A stretch of DNA of 64,000 nt from Aneurinibacillus tyrosinisolvens (GCF_001015055.1 NZ_BBWZ01000018.1:19397-83396); one strand, 5' to 3'. Positions 35,330 through 44,512 are shown, counted from the first letter of the stretch. Notes: generated from the sequence alone by a model not told the origin. Numbers and translations are program-made.

Positions 35330-35620
35330 TTATTTTTCGTCTTCACGAACAACTAAGTAACGAATGACATCGTCGCTAATTTTCATCAGACGTTCCATCT
35401 CATTAACAGCCTGCGGCTCGGATTGGAAATTCATCAGTACATAGAAACCTTCGCGATGGTCATCGATTTCATATGCCAAACGTTTCTTACCCACTTCGTT
35501 AACCTTTTCCATTTCTCCACCGTTCTCAGTGATTACAGTAGAAAAACGTTCAACATCGGCCTTAGTAGCCTCTTCTTGAAGGTCTGGGCGTAAAATGTAC
35601 ATTACTTCGTATTTGCGCAT
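35330..35620 (-). CDS. rpsF: 30S ribosomal protein S6
   Basis: 96 residues from [18 protein letters not shown], with [22 protein letters not shown] (RNA-binding region). The start is the ATG at 35620, preceded by AAGGAGGTGAAAGG; an ATG nine bases earlier overlaps this site. First gene of rpsF-ssb-rpsR. Confidence 0.96.
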   Translation of the reverse strand: MRKYEVMYILRPDLQEEATKADVERFSTVITENGGEMEKVNEVGKKRLAYEIDDHREGFYVLMNFQSEPQAVNEMERLMKISDDVIRYLVVREDEK

Positions 35621-35634
35621 ACCTTTCACCTCCT

Positions 35635-35700
35635 TCTGGTCTAAGCGGCCCCATGTGGGGCAAGGAGCGAGCCCGTCTCACGTATGACACTTATAAACTC
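35635..35700 (-). promoter_or_regulatory. Possible S6:S18-binding leader of rpsF
   Basis: The 5' region of the operon has a hairpin GCCCC-ACAT-GGGGC followed by CCGC, just before the ribosome site. Leaders of rpsF operons in Bacillota carry a CCG motif bound by the S6:S18 complex. The match was judged by eye only. Confidence 0.25.
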
Positions 35701-35817
35701 GCATTTCATAATAATACTAAATAATTAATTTGAACGCAAGCTTTTTAATGAAATGAACTTGTTCATTCGCTACAACCAAATATTACCATTAAAAAACTGA
35801 AGTTGTCTACCATTATT

Positions 35818-36924
35818 TTACACATTAAAACGGAAGTGCATAACGTCTCCATCGGCCACTACATACTCTTTACCTTCCAGACGAAACTTTCCATTTTCTT
35901 TGGCGATTGCCATTGATCCCGCTTCAACTAAATCATCGTAGGCTACGACTTCAGCCCGGATAAATCCACGCTCAAAATCATTATGAATAACCGCCGCCGC
36001 CTGCGGCGCCTTTGTGCCGCGGCGAATGGTCCACGCCCGCACTTCCTGAACACCGGCTGTAAAATATGTGATAAGGCCAAGCAGCGAATAAGCTGCACGG
36101 ATGAGCTTATCGAGTCCGGATTCTTCAAGCCCAAGCTCTTCAAGGAACATGGCCTTATCTTCTGCATCCATTTCAGCGATTTCCGATTCTACTTTGGCCG
36201 AGATAATGACAACGCTTGAACCTTCTCCGGCCGCAAACCCTTTTACTTTCTCCACGTACGGGTTTTCCCCGTTCTCCGCTTGATGAATTCCATCCTCGCT
36301 TACGTTTGTAACATATAAAACCGGCTTCATCGTAAGCAGATGGAAGTGCTTTACAAGTTTTAATTCATCTTCTGAAAACCCCAGGCTGCGTGCGGGTTTT
36401 TCATTTTCCAGTGCTTCTTTTACACGAAGAAGAACATCGTATTCTGCCTTGCTTTCTTTGTCCCCTGATTTCACCTTTCTTCCGAGACGCTCAATCCGGC
36501 GTTCCACAGATTCCAAATCTGCCAGAATCAATTCAAGGTTAATTGTTGTAATGTCGTTAATCGGATCGATTTTTCCTTCTACGTGCGTGATATTCTCATC
36601 TTCGAAGCAGCGCACTACATGGGCGATCGCATCGACTTCACGGATGTGGGAAAGAAACTGGTTTCCGAGCCCTTCACCCTTGCTGGCGCCACGTACAAGG
36701 CCCGCAATATCAACGAATTGGAAAGCGGTCGGTACGGTTTTTTTCGGCACCACAAGTTCGGTTAATTTATCCAGGCGGGAATCCGGGACTTCTACGACCC
36801 CTACATTTGGTTCAATTGTACAGAACGGATAGTTCGCTGATTCAGCCCCCGCCTGGGTAATCGCGTTAAAAAGAGTGGATTTCCCTACGTTTGGAAGCCC
36901 TACAATTCCACAAGAATTAGCCAT
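35818..36924 (-). CDS. ychF: Redox-regulated ATPase/GTPase YchF
   Basis: 368 residues from MANSCGIVGLPN, chosen over an ATG four codons earlier because AAGGAG lies at suitable distance. G1 GLPNVGKSTLFNAIT, G3 DIAGLVRGAS, the ATP-favouring NxxE-type G4 (VTNVSEDG), and the C-terminal TGS domain (FTAGVQEVRAWTIRRG, GFIRAEV). Obg-family nucleotidase involved in translation and oxidative stress response. Monocistronic, downstream of the chemoreceptor gene. Confidence 0.96.
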   Translation of the reverse strand: MANSCGIVGLPNVGKSTLFNAITQAGAESANYPFCTIEPNVGVVEVPDSRLDKLTELVVPKKTVPTAFQFVDIAGLVRGASKGEGLGNQFLSHIREVDAIAHVVRCFEDENITHVEGKIDPINDITTINLELILADLESVERRIERLGRKVKSGDKESKAEYDVLLRVKEALENEKPARSLGFSEDELKLVKHFHLLTMKPVLYVTNVSEDGIHQAENGENPYVEKVKGFAAGEGSSVVIISAKVESEIAEMDAEDKAMFLEELGLEESGLDKLIRAAYSLLGLITYFTAGVQEVRAWTIRRGTKAPQAAAVIHNDFERGFIRAEVVAYDDLVEAGSMAIAKENGKFRLEGKEYVVADGDVMHFRFNV

Positions 36925-37018
36925 ATATGTAAACACTCCTTACATTAATTTCAAAAACACTTTCACCATTATAGCATGACAAGCAGCACGGAAAAAATAA
37001 ATTCATTTTCCATAAAAA

Positions 37019-37043
37019 AACACCGCGGCTACACGGTGTTCTC
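37019..37043 (-). terminator. Terminator overlapping the end of the chemoreceptor gene
   Basis: On the minus strand, AACACCG-TGTAGC-CGCGGTGTTTTTTT: ACACCG pairs with CGGTGT and is followed by a T run. The stop codon TAG lies in the loop side. Confidence 0.65.
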
Positions 37044-38756
37044 ATTCGTACTATCCATCTTTTCCGCCTGGGGGAGCGTAAATACTAATATCGAAGATTC
37101 CAGGTTCTCATAAAGGCGGTTCAAGTTCTCACTTAACGTTTTTAACTGCTCGATAGAGTGGCTCTGCTGGGCGACCGATACGGAAACTTCCTGTACAGAA
37201 GCTACTTCCTGTACAGAGATGGCGGTAATTTGCTGGATCGAGCCAAGAACCTGGTTTGTTCGATCCGTCATTCCCTCCGCTTCTTTTTCAATGCTTGTTG
37301 TTCCGCTTGCGACATCGGATACCGCCTGATAAATTTCTTCAAAAATCTGGCCGTTGATTTCAACGAGCTCAGATCCCCTCACTACTTCCTGAAAACTTAC
37401 TTCATTGCTTTGAATTGCGTTATTCGATGCTTGTTGTATAGCCTGAACACTTTCTATAATATTTCCAACCGAATGATTCGTCTGTCCGGCTAAACGCTGG
37501 ATTTCCTGGGCAACAACAGCAAATCCTCTTCCCGCGTCTCCGGCCCTTGCCGCCTCAATGGATGCATTGAGTGACAGAAGGTTAATCTGCGAGGCAATTT
37601 GTTTGATAATATGAATCACCTCGGCGATTTCCTGAGAACGAACACCGAGCTGTTTCAGCTGCTCGGATGCTTCCGCGCCGCGGCTTAAAATTCTGTCCAT
37701 CTGTGTAGAAATTTCCTTTACCTGCTCATTTCCTCTTTGCGATAATTCACGCGAATGTCCAGAGGATAAGGCGATTTCTTTTATTTTCCCATCCACCTTA
37801 GCCACAGCCTCTGCTGTTTTCGTGAACAAATCGGATACTTCTTTTATGTACCCTGTCCTGTTTTCCTGGCCGGCAGCCACCTCCGAGGCAGCAAGCGAAA
37901 TGTGCTTTGATTCGTCTGCCACCTGCTGGGAAGCAAGCAATAACTCTTTACCGGCATTACCGACCAGATGAGAACTCTGGTTCATTTGCTGGATAACGTT
38001 GATAAGCTTTTGTCTCAGCTGTTCAAACCCACCGGCCAGCATCCCAATTTCATCTGTGCCCGGATTTGTAATTTCATTCGTTAAATCACCGGACGTTAGC
38101 TGCCTGGCATGCTCCGCTAAAGAAACAATCGGCTTTGTTATTTTTTTTGCGATAAAAGAAGAAATCAACCAGCCAATCGCCATGTTTAAAAAAATGAGAA
38201 AAACCGACCCGCCGAATATAAATTGTTCCAGCTTTTTAATAAATTCGGCGTCCATGTCAATCGCAAGAATCGCGCTTGTACCGAGAACAGGGGCAAAAAT
38301 AGTCTTATGTACGCCTCGTTTATCCTCATAGATTTGGCTTATTTCCGTCGATCCCTGCAAAGCGGCGTCCATTTGCCTAGTAAAAGGATAAGCGGTTTTA
38401 TGCTCTTTTGAATTACTTAATGCGATAAGATATCCTTTGCCGTTTTCTTTGGCAAGTACGTATACGTTCTCAACGCCCGCTCTTTTCTGGTAATTATTGA
38501 GGACGGTTACTAGCTGCTCATATTGCCTTGGGTTTTGTATAGCCCCATTGACCATAACCGGACCTGCGATCGTTTGCAGCCCTTCCATTCTAACTTTTAA
38601 AATGTTTTCAAATCCCGGTGCCACCTGCTTATTGATAATGTACGTGGATGTTGCATAAAGCATAAAGCTGAAAAACAAAGAAAATGCGGTAAAGGGAATA
38701 ATAAATCCGAGAGATATTTTACGAGAAATCGAATGCCCTGCTTTCAAAAATCCCAT
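37029..38756 (-). CDS. Methyl-accepting chemotaxis protein
   Basis: 575 residues: helix 1 (about 14-37), periplasmic-side sensor of Cache type (38-185), helix 2 (about 186-208), HAMP (209-262), and a long signalling coiled coil with the conserved hairpin tip [20 protein letters not shown]. The ligand is unknown. The neighbours are not chemotaxis genes. The gene is followed directly by a terminator. Confidence 0.93.
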   Translation of the reverse strand: MGFLKAGHSISRKISLGFIIPFTAFSLFFSFMLYATSTYIINKQVAPGFENILKVRMEGLQTIAGPVMVNGAIQNPRQYEQLVTVLNNYQKRAGVENVYVLAKENGKGYLIALSNSKEHKTAYPFTRQMDAALQGSTEISQIYEDKRGVHKTIFAPVLGTSAILAIDMDAEFIKKLEQFIFGGSVFLIFLNMAIGWLISSFIAKKITKPIVSLAEHARQLTSGDLTNEITNPGTDEIGMLAGGFEQLRQKLINVIQQMNQSSHLVGNAGKELLLASQQVADESKHISLAASEVAAGQENRTGYIKEVSDLFTKTAEAVAKVDGKIKEIALSSGHSRELSQRGNEQVKEISTQMDRILSRGAEASEQLKQLGVRSQEIAEVIHIIKQIASQINLLSLNASIEAARAGDAGRGFAVVAQEIQRLAGQTNHSVGNIIESVQAIQQASNNAIQSNEVSFQEVVRGSELVEINGQIFEEIYQAVSDVASGTTSIEKEAEGMTDRTNQVLGSIQQITAISVQEVASVQEVSVSVAQQSHSIEQLKTLSENLNRLYENLESSILVFTLPQAEKMDSTNENTV

Positions 38757-38962
38757 TGTCTTCCGCTCCTTCTACTATGCCTGAAGATCTAAGTGCGCCA
38801 TAGTAATACAGGTCGATATTACTACCGGGACAGGGACTTTTCAATAAACTTGGCTTATTCTTTATCTTATTTTTACAAACTTTATACATAAACTTTATAT
38901 CTTATGGCACATCCCGTAATTATATTTCGGCATGGAGATACTACTTTCAGGAGGTGAAGACC

Positions 38963-39112
38963 ATGCCAAATGAGTATTTAAACGAATACCCCCCTGCTCC
39001 GCTCTCGGAAAAGGAGGTGGAGAAGCTTCAATCCCTTGAACGGCAGCTAAGCCAGGAGCTCGAGAAGCCGATTCTCCTTATGGCCTTTGAGAAGGCTTCT
39101 TCCCAGCAGTAA
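38963..39112 (+). CDS. 49-residue protein of unknown function
   Basis: MPNEYLNEYPPAPLSEKEVE ... ending in AFEKASSQQ, acidic and helical. A textbook CAGGAGGTGAAGACC precedes the ATG, and a strong terminator begins right after the stop. It lies on the plus strand between two minus-strand genes, which argues for an independent gene. No family recognised. Confidence 0.65.
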   Translation: MPNEYLNEYPPAPLSEKEVEKLQSLERQLSQELEKPILLMAFEKASSQQ

Positions 39113-39120
39113 AAAACACA

Positions 39121-39167
39121 AAAAGGGTGCGGACAAAAAGAAACTTCTTTGTCCGCACCCTTTTTTC
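39121..39167. terminator. Strong bidirectional terminator
   Basis: AAAAGGGTGCGGACAAA and TTTGTCCGCACCCTTTT pair almost perfectly, with T runs on the plus-strand side. It ends the 49-residue gene and probably also yyzM on the other strand. Confidence 0.85.
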
Positions 39168-39180
39168 ATAAAGAAGGATT

Positions 39181-39385
39181 TTATTCTTTTGGCTCTGCCT
39201 GAAGCAAAATTTTCTTGATTCTCTTCTCAAATTTTTTGCCGGGGGATTAATACACTGTGCTCGCACCCCATACATTTAATCCGGATATCCATCCCCATGC
39301 GTATAATTTTCCACTCGTTTGCGCCACAGGGGTGGGATTTTTTCATTTCCACTACATCGCCAAGCCCGAATTCTTTTCGCTCCAC
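39181..39385 (-). CDS. yyzM: DUF951 family protein YyzM (one-base frameshift near the C-terminus)
   Basis: About 67 residues when repaired. From a GTG at 39385 (AAGGGGG upstream): GLGDVVEMKKSHPCGANEWK, then IIRMGMDIRIKCMGCEHSVL, the DUF951 pattern with a C-x2-C pair. At 39232-39237 a run of six A (minus strand) breaks the frame after LIPRQK; with five A it continues FEKRIKKILLQAEPKE to the TAA at 39181. As read, it stops 14 residues early. Function unknown. Located next to ychF and an MscS gene as in Bacillales. Confidence 0.75.
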
Positions 39386-39397
39386 GTCCAAGCCCCC

Positions 39398-40336
39398 TTA
39401 TTTGTTGTCACTTTGTTTTGCACCCGCCTGTTCAGCGTCTTTAGTCGCCGATTGAATGTCTGTTTTCAAGCCGTCCTGCTGTGAAACCATTACCATATGA
39501 GGATAAGGAATTTCGATTCCCTTTTTATCAAACATTTCTTTGATTTCTGCGCGAAGCTTTCGCATAACCGGTATATGCTTGAGCGGCTGGCATTCTGCTA
39601 TAACACGAATGACAATGTCAGATGGGCCAAACTGTTCAACACCAAGTACAGAAGGTGTCTCTACAATTTCCTCCATCTCATCCTTCCATTTTGGTGCCGC
39701 CTCTTCCAGCATAGCCAAAACACGGCTAATATCCTCGTTATAGGAAACACTAACATCTACGACAGCGACAGAATTCTCAATCGATAAGTTGGTCACTTCT
39801 TTAATGCTTCCGTTAGGAATAATGTGCACTTCTCCTGTCCAAACTTTGATACGGGTAATACGGAGCCCGATTTCCTGCACTGTTCCTGTTACATTATTAA
39901 TGGTTATTACATCACCTACGGCAAACTGATCCTCAAATATAATAAAAAATCCCGTAATAATATCCCGGACTAAATTTTGTGCGCCAAAACCAATGGCCAG
40001 ACCCAATACTCCGGCACTTGCAAGAAGGGGCTGCGGATTATAACCAAAAAAGAGAAAGATATTGAAAAAAGCGACAAAATAAATCGTATATTTTGCAATA
40101 TTACTCGTGAGCGTGCGCATGGTTTCGCTGCGTCTTGGATCCATCCGAAGCCTCTGGAAACGCCCCTCTTCACGCCGCATAAATATCCTGTTTATAGCAG
40201 CATTGGAGACTCCAATGACTACTCTCGCTGCAATAAGAATGAGAATAATTTTTAAAACAATTCCTCCGAACAAAATCCATCTATCTATGTCTGTCACATA
40301 GGATATAAAATTATCGTAATACTTTTCTATGTTCAA
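39398..40336 (-). CDS. Small-conductance mechanosensitive channel family protein
   Basis: 312 residues: N-terminal membrane helices (about 22-42, 68-88, 92-115), the pore helix and beta domain with GLAIGFGAQNLVRDIITGFFIIFEDQFAVGD conserved in MscS, then the cytoplasmic vestibule. Releases solutes on hypo-osmotic shock. Its C-terminal tail is rich in Lys, Gln and Asp. Confidence 0.92.
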   Translation of the reverse strand: MNIEKYYDNFISYVTDIDRWILFGGIVLKIILILIAARVVIGVSNAAINRIFMRREEGRFQRLRMDPRRSETMRTLTSNIAKYTIYFVAFFNIFLFFGYNPQPLLASAGVLGLAIGFGAQNLVRDIITGFFIIFEDQFAVGDVITINNVTGTVQEIGLRITRIKVWTGEVHIIPNGSIKEVTNLSIENSVAVVDVSVSYNEDISRVLAMLEEAAPKWKDEMEEIVETPSVLGVEQFGPSDIVIRVIAECQPLKHIPVMRKLRAEIKEMFDKKGIEIPYPHMVMVSQQDGLKTDIQSATKDAEQAGAKQSDNK

Positions 40337-40378
40337 TTTTTTTATTCCTCCTCACCCTGTTGCCCTCTCTTTATGGCT

Positions 40379-40639
40379 CTAATTTTCTTCTCTTTGATAA
40401 GTAACATATGTCTCTTTTACTTTATGATAATACCCTTTTATGTCTACTTTTTCATCCTTTATAATGCGGTTTGCCTTCCAAAAGTCTTCCCGGGGTACAT
40501 CTATGGACAGAGCACAGCCCGCTGTAATTTCTCTTGGTGTCGGGCGCGTGTCAATTTCAATATCCGCGTATTCCAGGAGCATTTCAGCCCGCAAAGCCTG
40601 CTGTGTGGAGTCAAAAGCAATTAAGATCATTCTGCACAC
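40379..40639 (-). CDS. DUF3343 protein (putative Se/S carrier-like)
   Basis: About 86 residues, RMILIAFDSTQQALRAEMLL ... TPREITAGCALSIDVPREDF, the DUF3343 pattern with a single Cys-Ala in the middle. I place the start at a GTG (40639), six bases after GAGGGG; an ATG at 40645 sits directly on the ribosome site. The family (PF11823) is labelled as a putative Se/S carrier because it often accompanies selenium genes; it also occurs in organisms without selenocysteine. See the probable selenoprotein at 13352. Confidence 0.8.
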   Translation of the reverse strand: MCRMILIAFDSTQQALRAEMLLEYADIEIDTRPTPREITAGCALSIDVPREDFWKANRIIKDEKVDIKGYYHKVKETYVTYQREEN

Positions 40640-40664
40640 ATTCATCCCCTCATTTGCACATCGT

Positions 40665-40976
40665 TCAGACTTCTTTCTTCTTCCCTCTATAAACTATATC
40701 AAAGATTAAGAAGAGAATCCAAAAACACGCTCGCCGAAGAATATACACCCAGTTAGTGTCATACCATTTAGTAAGTGGTATAAACACTAATAAAACGCCA
40801 ATTATATTTCTAAGAATTTGTCCCTTTCTTTTATCCTCTGAATAAGCTATGTAAGGAGTATATTTTCGGAAAAATTTACGTATACTAATACCATTATTTT
40901 TTGACGGGAGGTACGCATGATAAACAATAGCAATACGGTACACATGTATCCGCCCCATCCTTTTCGAATCGATCAT
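40665..40976 (-). CDS. Possible small membrane protein
   Basis: A 103-codon open frame with two hydrophobic segments near the C-terminus (IIGVLLVFIPL and ACFWILFLIFDIVY). It has no ribosome site and its first 20 codons overlap the start of yyaC on the other strand. Any real gene would start later, near 40895 or below. It may be chance in AT-rich DNA. Confidence 0.25.
   Translation of the reverse strand: MIDSKRMGRIHVYRIAIVYHAYLPSKNNGISIRKFFRKYTPYIAYSEDKRKGQILRNIIGVLLVFIPLTKWYDTNWVYILRRACFWILFLIFDIVYRGKKKEV
40858..40887 (+). promoter_or_regulatory. Sigma-G/sigma-F-like promoter of yyaC
   Basis: GTATA (40858-40862), 18 bases, then TATACTA (40881-40887), 30 bases before the yyaC ATG. The forespore consensus is GHATR-N18-CATWHTA, matched with a single mismatch. 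Confidence 0.55.
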
Positions 40977-41552
40977 TCAGAGGAGCAGGCCGTCCAGCAG
41001 TTAAGCCAGAATCTACAGCAGCGCCTTAAAATATACCGCGGTTATTCTGATATTGTTATTTTTTGCATTGGGACGGATCGCTCAACCGGTGATGCACTCG
41101 GTCCGATTGTCGGATCGAACCTGGAGAGAATGTATCCTTCCAATACAACGATTTATGGTACACTTGATTCTCCGGTGCATGCGGTAAATCTGCAGGAAAC
41201 CATTGACCTTGTGAAAGCAAATCATCATAATCCCCTCATCATTGCGATTGACGCCTGTCTCGGCCAGTTAAACAGCGTTGGAAAAATCACCGTTTCCCAT
41301 GGCCCGATTAAGCCGGGTGCCGGGGTAAAAAAGCAGCTGCCGGAAGTAGGTACATTCCATATTACAGGAATCGTAAACATCGGCGGGTTTATGGAATACT
41401 TTGTTTTACAAAACACACGGTTAAGCATTGTGATGAAGATGGGCGAAATCATTGCCTCCGCATTGAATCATGCCATCACGCAATCCAGGGAATATCCTCA
41501 CCGCTACAATTCACTCTCAACGAGTTCTCTTTTTCAAAGCGCATCCGAATAA
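40917..41552 (+). CDS. yyaC: Spore protease YyaC (DUF1256)
   Basis: 211 residues, related to the germination protease Gpr. Conserved region: IVIFCIGTDRSTGDALGPIVG and IAIDACLGQLNSVGKITV. It begins behind CGGGAGG. It is expressed in the forespore in B. subtilis, in agreement with the sigma-G/F-like sequence upstream here. Its presence supports a spore-forming host. On the plus strand, opposite to the genes around it. Confidence 0.9.
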   Translation: MINNSNTVHMYPPHPFRIDHSEEQAVQQLSQNLQQRLKIYRGYSDIVIFCIGTDRSTGDALGPIVGSNLERMYPSNTTIYGTLDSPVHAVNLQETIDLVKANHHNPLIIAIDACLGQLNSVGKITVSHGPIKPGAGVKKQLPEVGTFHITGIVNIGGFMEYFVLQNTRLSIVMKMGEIIASALNHAITQSREYPHRYNSLSTSSLFQSASE

Positions 41553-41574
41553 TAAAGTTCCGCTTCTTTATAAA

Positions 41575-41635
41575 AGGAAGAGCATATGATTCGCTGCTCA
41601 TTCATTACATTGAGATAAGCAGGGTATCATATGCT
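41575..41635. terminator. Bidirectional terminator between yyaC and the DUF554 gene
   Basis: A 13-base perfect stem, AAGAGCATATGAT/ATCATATGCTCTT, with partial pairing inside, followed by TTTACTATT. Separates two converging genes. Confidence 0.7.
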
Positions 41636-41643
41636 CTTTACTA

Positions 41644-42381
41644 TTACGAAACTAACTGGAGCAGCCAATCCTTAATAGCCGGCCACTTCTGAAGAATAGG
41701 TACAGCCGCGCAAACAACGATAAGAGCGGGCAGCATATTAGCCGTTCTAACCTTCTTAATTTCCAACAGATTAACCGCAATCGCCATAATCATAATTCCG
41801 CCTGTAGCCGTAAGCTCATTCACAACGAGAAGGAGCATTTCCTTGCTCATCAGCTGGTTGATGTAGCTGGCGCTCAGAGCGATTGCCGACTGGTAAAGAA
41901 AAACGGGCACGGCCGAAAATGCCACGCCTCCACCCAGGGCCGAAGCAAAAATGACGGCAGAAAATCCATCGAGCATCGCTTTCGTGAATAATACCTGGTG
42001 GTCATTTCGCAGCCCGCTGTCAAGAGCCCCTAAAATCGCCATGGCTCCGACGCAGTATACAAGCGTCGCGGTAACAAAAGCGGTAGCAACACTCCCCTTT
42101 CCTTTTCCGCCTACTCTATTCTCAAGCCAAAGGCCGACACTGTGAAGTTTATCCTCAATCCCCCACCATTCTCCAAGAACACTTCCTACTACAAGGCTAA
42201 AGATAACAAGCAGAAAATTACCGGACTTTAAACCCATGCCAATCCCAAGCACGAATACAGCGAGAGCGATACCCTGCATTACTGTCGTTCTTACCTGATC
42301 CTTTATCCCTGAGAGCAGGGAACCCAGGAGAGCCCCTACAATGATTGCCACTGCGTTCACGATTGTTCCTACTAACACCAT
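41644..42381 (-). CDS. DUF554 family membrane protein
   Basis: About 245 residues with seven hydrophobic segments, beginning MVLVGTIVNAVAIIVGALLG and containing GLKSGNFLLVIFSLVVGSVLGEWWGIED, typical of DUF554 (YdfK/YqgA-like). The function is unknown; a transport role has been suggested. The start at 42381 is chosen for the GGAGGAG at about 11 bases; the longer frame overlaps the preceding gene. Confidence 0.85.
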   Translation of the reverse strand: MVLVGTIVNAVAIIVGALLGSLLSGIKDQVRTTVMQGIALAVFVLGIGMGLKSGNFLLVIFSLVVGSVLGEWWGIEDKLHSVGLWLENRVGGKGKGSVATAFVTATLVYCVGAMAILGALDSGLRNDHQVLFTKAMLDGFSAVIFASALGGGVAFSAVPVFLYQSAIALSASYINQLMSKEMLLLVVNELTATGGIMIMAIAVNLLEIKKVRTANMLPALIVVCAAVPILQKWPAIKDWLLQLVS

Positions 42382-42400
42382 TGCTGAACTTTCTCCTCCT

Positions 42401-43555
42401 CTAGATGACAAAAGCCTCCCGTATTTCTACTAAAGCAGCCAGTAACTTATTTATATCTTCTATTTCGTTGAAATAGCCGAAGCTAATTCGCACGGCTCCT
42501 GTTTCCTTTGTTCCCACCGTCTCATGGGCGAGAGGGGTACAGTGAAAGCCGGCGCGCACAGCAATGCTGTATTCACGGTCTAAAATATAGGCGAGTTCGG
42601 AAGCATCAATCCCTTTCATTGTAAATGGAATCACCGCAAGCCGTTCGGTATCAATACCGGGACCATAAACAGTAATCCCTTCTATTTCTTTGAGCTTTTG
42701 CAGTGCATGCTTTGTCAGCATCCATTCTTTCTCCCGGATTCTCTCCAGGCCTGTCTCCAGGATAAAATCTAACCCTGCCGACAATCCTGCAATGCCCGGT
42801 GTATTCACTGTCCCGCTTTCATACCGGTCAGGACGGGTGGCGGGTTGATCGATATCTTCCGAGTGGCTGCCTGTGCCGCCATGGAGCAAGGGAATCAAAT
42901 CGATAGAAGGATGAACATACAGCCCTCCTGTTCCCTGCGGACCGTAGAGCCCTTTATGGCCTGGAAACGCCAGCATATGAATATTCATCTTTTCTACGTC
43001 GATCGGCAAGATACCTGCGGTTTGCGCAGCGTCCACGAGAAAGGCAATGTTATGCTTGCGTGCCATTTCTCCAATTTCAGCTACAGGCGCGATAGTCCCG
43101 AGCAGGTTTGAGCCGTGGCTTACGACAATGAGCTTTGTCCTCTCCTGAATGGCTTCCTGAATCGATGCTTGCGGAAATGTATGCTGTTCCGGCTTTATGT
43201 ACGTTATCTGTACCCCGACGTTCTTTTTTAAAAATTCCAGTGGACGGCGCACAGAATTGTGCTCAAGAGAAGTTGTGATGACATGATCGCCCGGTTTTAG
43301 AAATCCTTTGATCGCCTGGTTTAATGCCATGGTGGCGTTCGTTGTAAAAAAGATATCATTTGGGTTTTTTACATTAAAAAGGCGGGCAAGCTTCACTCTC
43401 GCCTGATATACTGTTTTGCTTGCTCTCATAGAAAGCACATGCCCTCCGCGTCCCGGGTTCGCTCCGTACTCCTCGATACACCGGGCAACTGCCTGGCTTA
43501 CTTCCGGCGGCTTTGGCCAGCTGGAAGCAGCATTGTCCAAATAATTTATCCGCAC
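42401..43555 (-). CDS. Aminotransferase class V, cysteine desulfurase-like (EF2568 type)
   Basis: 384 residues, PLP-dependent fold of NifS/SufS type: INYLDNAASSWPKPPEV at the N-terminus, the PLP lysine in FPGHKGLYGPQG, and the C-terminal catalytic-cysteine region RAGFHCTPLAHE (Cys near residue 345). The N-terminal NAASSWPKP motif is that of the group typified by Enterococcus EF2568, which in several Bacillota is encoded beside selD and selenium-dependent hydroxylases; substrate (cysteine or selenocysteine) is not shown. The next gene downstream is DUF554. No SufU or SelD gene is in this window. Confidence 0.85.
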   Translation of the reverse strand: MRINYLDNAASSWPKPPEVSQAVARCIEEYGANPGRGGHVLSMRASKTVYQARVKLARLFNVKNPNDIFFTTNATMALNQAIKGFLKPGDHVITTSLEHNSVRRPLEFLKKNVGVQITYIKPEQHTFPQASIQEAIQERTKLIVVSHGSNLLGTIAPVAEIGEMARKHNIAFLVDAAQTAGILPIDVEKMNIHMLAFPGHKGLYGPQGTGGLYVHPSIDLIPLLHGGTGSHSEDIDQPATRPDRYESGTVNTPGIAGLSAGLDFILETGLERIREKEWMLTKHALQKLKEIEGITVYGPGIDTERLAVIPFTMKGIDASELAYILDREYSIAVRAGFHCTPLAHETVGTKETGAVRISFGYFNEIEDINKLLAALVEIREAFVI

Positions 43556-43591
43556 GTTTACACCCTCCTTTGTTTAGCTATTTATCCTATG

Positions 43592-43630
43592 CAGCAGTGA
43601 AGGCAACCCTTTAGTGAGGTTGCCTTTGGT
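43592..43630 (-). terminator. Hairpin upstream of the desulfurase-like gene, after parB
   Basis: AAGGCAACC and GGTTGCCTT form a nine-base-pair stem in the 100-base gap following the parB stop. No clear T run follows, so it may act as a weak terminator only. Confidence 0.4.
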
Positions 43631-43654
43631 CATAAGCATTTAACTGCCGTTCTT

Positions 43655-44512
43655 TTATCCTTTTTCAATAATTTCCAGAATGCGTTCCAGATCATCTTCC
43701 GAGAAGTACGCGATTTCTATTTTTCCTTTATTTTTGCTTTTCCCCGGTTTAATATTCACCGATGTTCCAAATGCCATACGCATTCTTTCCTCAAGTTCTT
43801 TTACAAAATTTTGTTTCACGGCCAATCGTGTTTCACGTGAAACATTTTTCTTTTCTTCCATTTTTTTCACGATATCTTCTAGTTCACGTGCACTTAGCGA
43901 TTTCTTCTCCACTTCTTTTGCGAGTTCTATTTTTACGCTGTCCCTCTCTATCCCGAGCAGCGTACGGGCATGCCCCATAGAAAGGCTGCCTTCCGAGACA
44001 CGTTCCTGAATCTCCTCCGGAAGCTGAAGCAAACGCAAGAAATTCGCAACGTGTGGGCGGCTTTTTCCTACCTTTTTAGCGAGCTCTTCCTGTTTTAGTG
44101 AAAAAGCGGACATTAGCTTTTGATACGCCTGGGCAATTTCAATTGCATTTAGGTTCTCACGCTGTACGTTTTCAATAAGGGCGATTTGCATCACTTGTTC
44201 GTCGGTGAAATCTTTAATAGCAACAGGCACATGATCCAGCCCGGCTATTTTAGCGGCGCGCAGCCTTCTTTCTCCGGCTACCAATTCATACCCTTTCACG
44301 CTCTTTCTGGCAACAAGCGGTTGAATAATTCCATGTTCTTTAATCGATTCTGCAAGCTCCTTCAATGCCTCTTCTTCAAAGAATTTACGGGGCTGATACG
44401 GATTGGGACGGATGTTTTTGATTTCTACTTGCAAAATGTGATCATTCTCATCTACTTCCAGTGAAGGAATTAATGCATCAAGCCCACGGCCTAACCGCTT
44501 ATTCAAGACCAA
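43655..44512 (-). CDS. parB: Chromosome partitioning protein ParB (Spo0J)
   Basis: 285 residues: CTPase motif region RPNPYQPRKFFEEEALKEL, GERRLRAAKIAG and ENVQRENLNAIEIAQAYQKL, helix-turn-helix LKQEELAKKVGKSRPHVANFLRLL, and a C-terminal dimerisation domain. Loads onto parS and, with ParA, organises the origin region and recruits SMC. It carries a parS site within its own coding sequence (43829-43844). It overlaps parA by 14 bases. Confidence 0.97.
   Translation of the reverse strand: MVLNKRLGRGLDALIPSLEVDENDHILQVEIKNIRPNPYQPRKFFEEEALKELAESIKEHGIIQPLVARKSVKGYELVAGERRLRAAKIAGLDHVPVAIKDFTDEQVMQIALIENVQRENLNAIEIAQAYQKLMSAFSLKQEELAKKVGKSRPHVANFLRLLQLPEEIQERVSEGSLSMGHARTLLGIERDSVKIELAKEVEKKSLSARELEDIVKKMEEKKNVSRETRLAVKQNFVKELEERMRMAFGTSVNIKPGKSKNKGKIEIAYFSEDDLERILEIIEKG
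43829..43844. promoter_or_regulatory. parS site (inside parB)
   Basis: Perfect 16-base palindrome TGTTTCACGTGAAACA, the Bacillota ParB-binding site, in the 3' half of parB. Confidence 0.95.
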
